Shown one piece after another: positions 6,501 to 12,737 of a stretch of 16,883 bases of DNA; position 1 is the stretch's first letter, and each line of letters opens with the position of its first letter. The DNA comes from an uncultured Prevotellaceae bacterium. GTDB lineage: Bacteria > Bacteroidota > Bacteroidia > Bacteroidales > Bacteroidaceae. The notes under the pieces were generated by a model. That model was not told where the DNA came from and searched no databases. It saw only the letters and a program-made list of their open reading frames with translations. The stretch is from NCBI GenBank assembly GCA_946624335.1, contig CAMOSA010000032.1, positions 1-16,883 on the forward strand, read 5' to 3'. The position numbers were made by a program, and so were the translations under genes.

Positions 6501-8324
6501 GTGAAGACCGACGAATGCGTGCTCTACGTGCCACACGGCTCACGCGACCTCTATGCGGCAGCCGACGTATGGAAGGAGTTCACCAACATACAGGAGATGC
6601 GCAGCACACAGATGCCAGCCTTCGCCGAGGCCGAGCCCAACAAGGACTTCTACATCTTCAACCTGGGCATGCGCCGCTACATCAACCGCGGTGAAGCCTA
6701 CGGCACGCAGGCCGTCGTCGCCAAGACGGGACTGGTCTACCAGCTGCGCAAGGCCACTACCCTCGATGGCGTCTACTATCTCTACGCCGAACAGACAGGC
6801 ACGAGCAACAAAATCCTCTTCCGCACCGATAGCGACAGCAAGGTCGGCGCAGGCGTCAAGACCTGCTTCGTCGACGGCACAGCCGGCAAGAACGCCTACT
6901 GGCAGTTCAAGCCCGTCGAAGGCCGCACCAATGTCTACACGCTGCAAGTGCCCGCCAACGACGGCACCTACGTCGAGGGCGAATACCTCGGCACCGACCT
7001 TTACCACCAGACCGACTACACCTACGGCACGCGCGGCCTCTACTGGGATCTGCCGCTGGCCAACGACGAAGGTTGCTACTGGGGACTCATCAGCGCCGAG
7101 GAAGCCCAGGCTGAGCAGGACTTCTTCGACAGCACGGAACAGCTGAAGCGACTGCTTGCCGTGGCAGCTACCATGGAAGGCGTCGACGCCAGCCCCGAGC
7201 AGGCCGTCTACGACAACTTCGACAGCTCGAGAGGCGACATCGAAGCGGCCATCCTCTCGCTGCGCAATAAGATGCACTACATCACCTTCGTCGACAACAG
7301 GGCCAAGACCATCTGCGTCAACACCTGGGACGACAACGAGGATGGCGAGCTGAGCTTCGAGGAGGCCGCTGCCATCACCGACGTCAACACCATCTTCCGC
7401 AGTGCCGGCACGCTGAAGAGCCTCGAGGACCTGAAACACTTCACCTCGCTCACGGCCGTGCCCGACGAAGCTTTCCGCTCCAATGCCGGCCTCATCTCGG
7501 CCATCCTGCCCGAGAGCGTCACCCAGATTGGCAACAGCGCCTTCTCCAGCTGCAACAACCTCAAGTACCTGGCTCTGCTCAATCCGTCGCAAGTCGTCAG
7601 CACGACGTCGCCCGGCCTGCCCTCACGCAACCTCACGCTGTTTGTGCCGGCCGGCATGATTGAGGCTTATCAGGCCGATGAGTTCTGGGGCAAATATACC
7701 ATCCTGGAATACACCGGAACGCCCACCATCACCGCCACGGACGCCAGCCGCCAATACGGCCGCACGAATGTCCACCTGACCTACACGGTCACTGGCGCTC
7801 CCATCAATGGCGAGCCTGCGTTGTCCACCAACATCGACGCAACAGCGCCTGTCGGCACCTACGCCATCGACGTGGCTGCAGGCACCATCACGAGCATCGG
7901 GCTGCAGTGCGTCAACGGCGAGCTGACCGTAGAGCGCGCTCCCGTCACCGTCACGGCCAAGTCCTATAGCCGCAACATCAATGAGCCGAACCCCGACTTC
8001 GAGGTCACCTACTCGACCCTCCGCAACCGCGAGAAAATCGACGACGTGCTCACGCAGCAACCCACCATCACCTGCGACGCCACCATCGACAGCCCGGGCG
8101 GTGAATACGAGATACGTGTATCGGGCGCCGAAGCACAGAACTACGAGTTCACCTACGTCAACGGAACGCTGACCATCGTCGATCCCGTAGGCATCAGAGG
8201 CGTTGGCAATGACGCGGCACGCCAACGTCTATATGACCTCGGAGGCCGCAAGGTCAGCACGCCACAACGCGGCGTCTATATCAACGAGCAAGGCAAGAAG
8301 GCCGTCATCGACAAGGCCAAATAA
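3561..8324 (+). CDS. Secreted multidomain C10 (streptopain-type) cysteine protease with EF-hand/LRR repeat modules
   Basis: The protein has 1587 residues. A Sec signal peptide (1-20, ending ASA) precedes a Spi-type inhibitory prodomain (about 21-140) and a C10 catalytic domain (about 145-385) with nucleophile Cys173 in ITGCVATAMAQ, His324 in GGHAFVGDG, and HINWGWGG at 337-344. After it come three related modules, each opening with a 12-residue EF-hand calcium loop (406-417, 857-868, 1257-1268) followed by BspA-type LRR_5 repeats (about 441-607, 883-1018, 1283-1385). The first two modules continue into a YYLYNVGTGYYL-type domain, possibly a beta-trefoil (about 613-780, 1028-1178), and a helical linker. 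Two MBG-like beta domains (about 1388-1540) and a tail with LYDLGGRKVSTPQRGVYI complete it; the tail resembles sorting tails of secreted Prevotella proteins. Likely an extracellular or surface zymogen; substrate unknown. It is far longer than SpeB or interpain because of the modules. Confidence 0.92.
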   Translation: MSKRTILLASCLCIALSASADPITREQAQQKAERYLQDKQGSRRLSPITNARKLAPQRKRIVAPMANELYYVFNRGDQEGFVIVAGDDKVDGVLGYTENGEFDYTQLPCNMQYWLDKHAEYVAYLQQNPKAAPQRVPQHAAIEPMVTTKWNQGDPFNQECPMYFSLGRSITGCVATAMAQVLYFQRDKSVTETQATMPAYTGRASHETYGQLHVEGIPAGSPIDWDNMIDNYNNGAGTAIQKKAVAQLMHYCGVAVRMDYTNSSSGAYSSDVDDAFNKYFGYGNAATYVYASNYTDETWDALLYRELEQGRPFYLSGSNDDGGHAFVGDGYKDGCFHINWGWGGGGPDGYYALNKMNPGSQGLGGSNGGYANGQEAVINCEPEDYSSKAMPIANATVRKLCLANWDADGDGKFTYGEAAAVTDLRDVFKEQNFNTFAELYYFTGLTAIGDDAFNGCTRLTTVKLPKKLKSIGARAFNGCAVLKELSLPEGVTSIGAEAFQGCKRLTNLSLPSGIMRIEDRTFDGCQTFTKVDLPICVQYIGEQAFAGCTKITNVTVKNVSPQSIELGANVFEGVSVASATLNVLQGTRDYFASAEQWRDFGTIYELRTLSQGKFATLETGKQYYLYNVGTGYYLTHGEAYGTQGIVADTESPMRFEFKRSASMPEGVYYLYSKDSPNSNYYFFRTTSDGSVGNGVKACFVDGPSSKMTAAGRPAYWSVELAEGQDMVYTIQASSASSDYVDGEYLGVQPDHASNASFPTYGTYFDISYADYPLNCQWMLVEYDGDAKLLNVYTSQLANLLSIATSKRINAEQEQSVYDNFGSTLDEVQKACRKLRNKLDFINFQEEAFRDIIISKYDTDGNKEISHSEAASVPDFGSQAFIRNTELTTLDDVKYFTKLSVINNNCFNGNTKVLDVTLPNSVTAIYYRAFQGCSKLEKATLSSNLEEIGDNAFYNCMALKELYVPVADPSFIALGNNVFYGVKTDECVLYVPHGSRDLYAAADVWKEFTNIQEMRSTQMPAFAEAEPNKDFYIFNLGMRRYINRGEAYGTQAVVAKTGLVYQLRKATTLDGVYYLYAEQTGTSNKILFRTDSDSKVGAGVKTCFVDGTAGKNAYWQFKPVEGRTNVYTLQVPANDGTYVEGEYLGTDLYHQTDYTYGTRGLYWDLPLANDEGCYWGLISAEEAQAEQDFFDSTEQLKRLLAVAATMEGVDASPEQAVYDNFDSSRGDIEAAILSLRNKMHYITFVDNRAKTICVNTWDDNEDGELSFEEAAAITDVNTIFRSAGTLKSLEDLKHFTSLTAVPDEAFRSNAGLISAILPESVTQIGNSAFSSCNNLKYLALLNPSQVVSTTSPGLPSRNLTLFVPAGMIEAYQADEFWGKYTILEYTGTPTITATDASRQYGRTNVHLTYTVTGAPINGEPALSTNIDATAPVGTYAIDVAAGTITSIGLQCVNGELTVERAPVTVTAKSYSRNINEPNPDFEVTYSTLRNREKIDDVLTQQPTITCDATIDSPGGEYEIRVSGAEAQNYEFTYVNGTLTIVDPVGIRGVGNDAARQRLYDLGGRKVSTPQRGVYINEQGKKAVIDKAK

Positions 8325-8344
8325 GCCTCATGCACCCTACACAG

Positions 8345-8385
8345 AACAGGCACAGCCACTTCACTGCGAAGTGGCTGTGCCTGTT
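8345..8385. terminator. Strong hairpin terminator between convergent genes
   Basis: An 18-bp perfect stem (8345-8362 with 8368-8385) closes a 5-base ACTGC loop, and T8382-T8387 includes a TGTTTT tail on the + strand. It lies 20 bases after the protease stop and 24 bases before the end of the convergent aldo/keto reductase gene. It should act mainly on the + strand; the minus-strand tail (TGTTCTGTGT) is weaker, but the stem could serve both. Confidence 0.9.
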
Positions 8386-8409
8386 TTCATCGTACGGGCA
8401 ACGGCGTGC

Positions 8410-9840
8410 CTACAACGAGCCGCCCTCCCGACGTAGCTGCTCGACGTAGTCGCTGATCTTGTGCAGCTCGCGCGGTATCTTAATCTGCTGGGGACAGTGA
8501 GGCGCACACTGGCCGCAACCGATGCAGTGGTCAGCCTGACGGAGACGTGGCACGCTGCGGTCGTAGCCGACAAGGAACGCACGGCGCTGGCGACGATAGG
8601 TCGGCGTGCCGGAGCTCTGAGGCGTGTTGCCCTCACGGATACATTTATTATAATGTGCAAAGATGGACGGGATGTCCAACCCGTAGGGGCAGGGCATACA
8701 ATACTGACAGGCGGTACACGGGATCTCCTTCTGCCCGTATATCTCCTCGGCGATGTGCATGAGGAACTCATGCTCGTCCTCGGTAATGGGCTTCAGGGGC
8801 GAGTACGTCTTGACGTTCTCCTCGAGGTGTTCCATATAGGTCATGCCGCTGAGCACGGTGAGCACGCCCTCCGGCGTACCTGCGAAGCGGAAGGCCCACG
8901 AGGCGATGGTGGCCTCTGGGTCGCGCTGCTTGAGCTCAGCGACAATATTGTCGTTGACGCTGGCCAGCCGTCCGCCAAGGAGCGGCTCCATGATGACGGC
9001 GGGTATGCCACGCTTCTCCAACTCAGTGTAGAGCGTGACGGCGTCCACGTTACTGCCATTGATCTCGTTGGCATAGAACCAATCGAGGTAGTTCAGCTCA
9101 ATCTGGCAGAAGTCCCAATGGTAACGCCCTTCGTCGTGCAGCTGCAACAGGAGCTCGAAGGCGCGGTAGTCGCCGTGCCACGAGAAACCGAGATTGCGAA
9201 TGCGACCTTTCTCTTTCTGTTCGACGAGCCAATCGGTAAGGCCATTGTCGATGAAGCGTCGCTGGCAGACATCGAGGCCGCTGAGTTCTTTGCCGTCGGT
9301 GTCGCGACCGCCGCCGCCCGTGCTGTGGAGGAGGAGGTAATCGACATAGTCGGTCTGCAGCTCCTTCAACGAGTTCTCAAACATCGCCTTGGACGGTTCG
9401 AGTTCCCATTGCTCGGTGCCGAAGTTGGAGAGCTTGGTGGCGATGAAGTAGCTGTCGCGCGGATGGCGTTTGAGGGCTATGCCGGTGCAGCGCTCCGAGA
9501 GACCGCGGCAATAGACAGGCGCGGTGTCGAAGTAGTTGACGCCATGTTCGAGGGCATAATCCACCTGGCGGTTGATCATCTCCTGGTCGAAGGGTCCGGT
9601 GACGGGGTCGTCGGGTGTGCCTTCGGGGAGCTGCGGCAGGCGCATCATGCCGTAGCCGAGGAGCGAGACGACGTCGCCCGTGTTGGGATTGCTGCGCATG
9701 GTCATCTGCGTAGAGCCATCGCCAGGGCTTTTCGAAGCCTTACCCTTGCAGGAAGACAGGATAGCGGCGCCAGGAGCGACGGCGGCAGTGCCGCCTGCCA
9801 GATATTTCAAGAAGTTGCGGCGGTTTATTTCCTTATTCAT
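8410..9840 (-). CDS. Tat-exported lipoprotein: aldo/keto reductase fused to 2x[4Fe-4S] ferredoxin
   Basis: From ATG at 9840 the protein has 476 residues; the frame extends three codons further to a TTG, but ATG gives the standard signal. A twin-arginine motif NRRNFLK (Arg7-Arg8) precedes a hydrophobic stretch and a lipobox-like LSSC (Cys31), suggesting a Tat-exported lipoprotein. The aldo/keto reductase domain (about 45-345) carries the classical tetrad: Asp105 and Tyr110 (NYFDTAPVY), Lys136 (ATKLSNF) and His172 (LLLHSTGG). A C-terminal ferredoxin region has Cys375/378/381/384 and Cys439/442/445/449, each followed by Pro. Ferredoxin-fused AKRs are common in anaerobes, usually cytoplasmic and NAD(P)H-linked; export is the odd feature. 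It is the last gene of the tatA-tatC operon, 39 bp after the iron-sulfur protein. The substrate is unknown. Confidence 0.92.
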   Translation of the reverse strand: MNKEINRRNFLKYLAGGTAAVAPGAAILSSCKGKASKSPGDGSTQMTMRSNPNTGDVVSLLGYGMMRLPQLPEGTPDDPVTGPFDQEMINRQVDYALEHGVNYFDTAPVYCRGLSERCTGIALKRHPRDSYFIATKLSNFGTEQWELEPSKAMFENSLKELQTDYVDYLLLHSTGGGGRDTDGKELSGLDVCQRRFIDNGLTDWLVEQKEKGRIRNLGFSWHGDYRAFELLLQLHDEGRYHWDFCQIELNYLDWFYANEINGSNVDAVTLYTELEKRGIPAVIMEPLLGGRLASVNDNIVAELKQRDPEATIASWAFRFAGTPEGVLTVLSGMTYMEHLEENVKTYSPLKPITEDEHEFLMHIAEEIYGQKEIPCTACQYCMPCPYGLDIPSIFAHYNKCIREGNTPQSSGTPTYRRQRRAFLVGYDRSVPRLRQADHCIGCGQCAPHCPQQIKIPRELHKISDYVEQLRREGGSL

Positions 9841-9879
9841 AATGCACAATCATTCTGATAATCGTAATTCCTTAAGTCC

Positions 9880-11496
9880 TTAAATCGTCCTGTGCACCTC
9901 GTGCCCCTCGACATAGATAGCCGAGAAGGGACGGGCCGGACAGAGGTTCTCGCAAGCACCGCAGCCGATGCACTTGCTCTCGTTGACGGCCGGCACGTAG
10001 GCACCGAGCTCGTCATTGGGATCCAGGGGCACCATCTCGATGGCTCCTGCCGGGCAGTGACGTGCGCAGTTACCGCACTCGACGCCATCCGTCAGCACGA
10101 CACAATTCTTCTTCACCCATACGGCATGGCCGATCTGTGTACTTGACTTCTTCTCAAGGCTGATAGGCCTTATGGCACCGGCCGGGCAGACCTCGGAGCA
10201 ACGGTTGCACTCGGGCCGGCAGTAGCCTCGCTCGTAGCTCATCACGGGTTGCATCAGCGTCATCAGTCCCGTGGACGGGCGCAGCACATCATTGGGGCAC
10301 TGGGCCACGCAGAGCTGACAGCCGGTGCAGTGGCTGGCGAGATTCTTGGCGGAGAGGGACCCCGGAGGCGTCAAGGGCGTCTTGCGCTCGGGAGCCACCT
10401 TGTCCTCGATGTCGGCGAGGCCGCCGTCCATCTTGATCTTAGCTTCCTGAGCCATGGCCGCTGTGGAGGCAAAGACAGAGCCGATGAGGAAGGCGCGGCG
10501 GGAAGTGGACACTGAACCCTGCTCCGGACCCTCTCCTGGAGCCCCACTCCGCTCCCCCTTGGGGGGGAGAGTGGAATGTCCGGCGGTTGCCTTCTCTTCT
10601 TGAAGGTGACCATTTCCCTCTTTTAGGGGGAGAGGGGAGATGGGCTGCCCTTCTTGCTGGCTCTTGAGGGAAAGCGGGGAGGGAGTCCACTTCAGCGCCC
10701 CGAACTTACAGCTCTCGAGGCAGTCGCCGCAGACCACGCAGCGCGAGTAGTCGACCTGGTGGGTCTTGAAATCAATGCAGGAGGCCTTACACGACTTGGT
10801 GCAGGCGGAGCAGTTGCGGCACTTCTCTTCGTCGAAGCGTATCTTGAAAAGGGAAAAGCGCGAGAACAGCCCGAGGGTCGTGCCGACGGGACAGATGGTA
10901 TTGCAGTAGGTACGGCCGCCAATCCACGCCAGTATGGCCAGCACCACCAGCGAGACGGCAGCGATGACGAAGGTGGGCCACGACGGGATGACGTTGTCGA
11001 CGTGGTAGAAGGCATAGCTGTCGTAGTGCTCGGCGATGCCGGCAAAGAGGTTGTTGGCAGCGACGTAAACGGGCTTGAACAGGTTGGCAGCAATACGGCC
11101 AAAGCTGCTGTACGGTGCCAGCAAAGCGACGAAGGAGCCTACACCGGCAACGATAGCCACGACGAACAGCACCAGCACCGGGTAGCGCAGCCAACGCAGC
11201 TCGGGAGAAAAGGTGTAGCGACCGACATTCTTGTGCTTACGGGGATGCAGACGGGCCAGCACGTCCTGAAGGATTCCGAGCGGGCAGACCACGGAACAGT
11301 AGATGCGTCCGAAGAGGAGCGTCAGCGCCAACAGGGCGATGACAATGGCCACATTGAGCGACAACGCGGCCGGCAAGAACTGTATTTTGGCCAACCAGCC
11401 CACCAGCGGATGGGCAGTGCCGGTGAAGTCAACAAAGAGCCACGTCAGGAGGAGTATGACGACGATGGCGAGGCAGGTTCTGATTTTTCTAAGCAT
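9880..11496 (-). CDS. NapH-NapG-like fusion: polyferredoxin membrane protein with internal Tat motif
   Basis: The protein has 538 residues in two halves. The N-terminal half is NapH/MauN-like, with about four membrane helices (near 7-25, 45-63, 105-128, 172-195), two CxxxCP motifs (Cys67/71, Cys198/202) and two [4Fe-4S] motifs (Cys226-236, Cys253-263). A low-complexity linker (about 273-328) follows. The C-terminal half starts with a twin-arginine motif SRRAFLIGS (Arg333-Arg334) and an Ala-rich hydrophobic stretch, then four more cluster motifs (Cys390-400, 426-437, 465-481, 509-519), as in NapG/MauM. In Nap systems NapH passes electrons from quinol to the periplasmic ferredoxin NapG; here both are one chain. 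No nitrate reductase is nearby. The gene starts 2 bp after the tatC stop, so translation is probably coupled. The likely partner is the downstream AKR lipoprotein (inference). Confidence 0.9.
   Translation of the reverse strand: MLRKIRTCLAIVVILLLTWLFVDFTGTAHPLVGWLAKIQFLPAALSLNVAIVIALLALTLLFGRIYCSVVCPLGILQDVLARLHPRKHKNVGRYTFSPELRWLRYPVLVLFVVAIVAGVGSFVALLAPYSSFGRIAANLFKPVYVAANNLFAGIAEHYDSYAFYHVDNVIPSWPTFVIAAVSLVVLAILAWIGGRTYCNTICPVGTTLGLFSRFSLFKIRFDEEKCRNCSACTKSCKASCIDFKTHQVDYSRCVVCGDCLESCKFGALKWTPSPLSLKSQQEGQPISPLPLKEGNGHLQEEKATAGHSTLPPKGERSGAPGEGPEQGSVSTSRRAFLIGSVFASTAAMAQEAKIKMDGGLADIEDKVAPERKTPLTPPGSLSAKNLASHCTGCQLCVAQCPNDVLRPSTGLMTLMQPVMSYERGYCRPECNRCSEVCPAGAIRPISLEKKSSTQIGHAVWVKKNCVVLTDGVECGNCARHCPAGAIEMVPLDPNDELGAYVPAVNESKCIGCGACENLCPARPFSAIYVEGHEVHRTI
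10510..10680. repeat. C/G-rich palindromic low-complexity DNA inside the iron-sulfur gene
   Basis: This stretch encodes the linker between the two halves of the NapH-NapG-like protein. It contains inverted runs such as CTCCCCCTTGGGGGGGAG (near 10552-10570) and CCCTCTTTTAGGGGGAGAGG (near 10617-10636), plus other CTCCCC/GGGGAG words. It stays in frame across 57 codons. It resembles a dispersed intergenic palindromic repeat captured in a coding sequence, but a family assignment needs a genome-wide search. Confidence 0.5.
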
Positions 11497-11498
11497 TC

Positions 11499-12365
11499 TT
11501 ATCTTTCTTGAGGAGTTGTTTCTGTTGGTTGCGAGGGCGTATCCTCGTTCTCTGCAAGGACTTCCGCTTCGGTTGATGGCGTATCGTCATCTTCATCGGG
11601 ATCTTCCGCCTCTGGCGTATCCCTATTCGTGATGCTCACGATCCATATACTCACCTCATAGAGCAACCAGATAGGCAGCGAGACGATGACGAGCGTCATG
11701 ATGTCTGCCGTCGGCGTGATGACGGCCGCGAGGATGAGGATGGCCACGATGGCGTGGCGGCGGTACTCGCTCATCCACGATGCCTTGAGCATGCCGAAAC
11801 GAGCCAACAGCCAGGCGATGACGGGAATCTCGAAGACGATGCCGAAGACCAGGCTCATCAGTAAGAGCGTGTCGACGTAGCTCGAGAGCGTCAGCAGCGT
11901 CTCGACGTCAGCGCTCACGCTGTAAGTGCCCAGAAAGCGCACCGTCAGCGGGAAGATAAGGAAGTAGTTGATGACGATGCCTACGATGAACATCGCGTAG
12001 GCGGCACCTACCAGACGGTAGCTCACACGCCGTTCGTTGTCGTAGAGCGCCGGCGAGACAAACCGGAAGAGGACATATATAATATAAGGTGAAGCTACCA
12101 GCAGGCCGACGATGAGCGACACCTTCATGTGGATCATGAACTGCTCGGTCAGCTCGGTATTGACGAGCTTCAGGTCGAAGGGCTCGGCGCCCAGCAAGCG
12201 ATAGGTAGGGAAATTGCTGTCACGAGGCCACAGGACGAGGTCGAAGATCCAGTCCTTGAGGAAGAATACGCCGATGCCCATCACGACAGCGGCCACGAGC
12301 ACACGGATGATACTGCCTCGCAGCACATCGAGATGATCCCAGAAGGTCATCTGCTCGTCCATCAT
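11499..12365 (-). CDS. tatC: Twin-arginine translocase subunit TatC
   Basis: This 288-residue polytopic inner-membrane protein is the receptor of the Tat system, which binds twin-arginine signals and exports folded, cofactor-loaded proteins. It shows the conserved N-terminal HLDVLR (11-16), the periplasmic-loop region with FDLKLVNTELTEQF, and FEIP at 178-181, with about six membrane segments. The last 40 or so residues form a hydrophilic, acidic tail (EAEDPDEDDDT and onwards) beyond the conserved core. The start overlaps the tatA stop in an ATGA (12362-12365), and its stop is 2 bp before the iron-sulfur gene, so all are very likely translated from one message. Two probable Tat clients follow directly. 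No tatB-like gene is seen, which is usual for minimal TatAC systems. Confidence 0.96.
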   Translation of the reverse strand: MMDEQMTFWDHLDVLRGSIIRVLVAAVVMGIGVFFLKDWIFDLVLWPRDSNFPTYRLLGAEPFDLKLVNTELTEQFMIHMKVSLIVGLLVASPYIIYVLFRFVSPALYDNERRVSYRLVGAAYAMFIVGIVINYFLIFPLTVRFLGTYSVSADVETLLTLSSYVDTLLLMSLVFGIVFEIPVIAWLLARFGMLKASWMSEYRRHAIVAILILAAVITPTADIMTLVIVSLPIWLLYEVSIWIVSITNRDTPEAEDPDEDDDTPSTEAEVLAENEDTPSQPTETTPQER

Positions 12366-12547
12366 TTCTTCTCGTCCTGATCGAGGGTCGTGGCTTCCTT
12401 GACCTCGTCGTCAAGGCCTTTCACGCCATCTTTGAAACTCTTGACACCTTTGCCAAGGCCTTTCATGAGTTCAGGTATCTTCTTGCCGCCAAAGAGCAGC
12501 AGCACCACGAGGGCGATAAGAATGATTTCGGGAGTTCCAAGGTTCAT
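12362..12547 (-). CDS. tatA: Twin-arginine translocase subunit TatA/E
   Basis: This 61-residue protein has the full TatA layout: one short N-terminal membrane helix (about residues 6-20, IILIALVVLLLFG), the hinge FGGKKIPELMKGLGKG, an amphipathic helix (VKSFKDGVKGL) and a short charged tail. TatA oligomers form the protein-conducting element together with TatC. It is the first gene of the operon tatA-tatC-(NapHG-like)-AKR; its stop overlaps the tatC start by 4 bp. A -7 promoter element lies 40 bp upstream. Length is typical. Confidence 0.96.
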   Translation of the reverse strand: MNLGTPEIILIALVVLLLFGGKKIPELMKGLGKGVKSFKDGVKGLDDEVKEATTLDQDEKK

Positions 12548-12586
12548 AGTGGGTTATTTTAGTGTTTAATTATTGCTTTTGTGGTG

Positions 12587-12594
12587 CAAAAGTA
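12587..12594 (-). promoter_or_regulatory. -7 promoter element of the tat operon
   Basis: The minus strand reads TACTTTTG, matching TAnnTTTG, ending 39 bases before the tatA ATG at 12547. The flanking GTGCAAAAGTA context is the same as at the DUF4332 gene promoter. No clear -33 element is visible. Confidence 0.6.
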
Positions 12595-12668
12595 GCAAGA
12601 ATTAGTGAAAAGTGCGGTATTTTCAGCATAAATTTTAAAGAAAATGAACGTGGACGACGAGAAATAGC

Positions 12669-12676
12669 TATATTTG
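12669..12676 (+). promoter_or_regulatory. -7 promoter element of the beta-barrel gene
   Basis: TATATTTG matches TAnnTTTG on the + strand, about 60 bases before the ATG at 12738, implying a leader of about 55 bases. It is divergent from the tat operon promoter. The 190-bp intergenic region is AT-rich and nothing else was recognised in it. Confidence 0.55.
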
Positions 12677-12737
12677 CACTGTTTTTAAGCCAAAATCATC
12701 ACGGCATACAATCATTTTTAACCATCAATATCACGTT

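Noticed and set aside
5619..7592. Two long minus-strand frames (305 and 350 codons) inside the C10 protease gene.
   Set aside because: Val/Gly/Asp-rich composition, no motifs and no promoter; the + strand frame has clear domains throughout.
8461..9858. A 465-codon open frame on the + strand, antisense to the aldo/keto reductase gene.
   Set aside because: It has no recognisable domain and mirrors a gene with complete catalytic and cysteine motifs. High GC and strong codon bias leave long open antisense frames.
10510..10680. A frameshift or a gene boundary between separate napH-like and napG-like genes.
   Set aside because: The frame is open throughout from 11496 to 9880 with no stop, and no plausible start and stop pair splits it.
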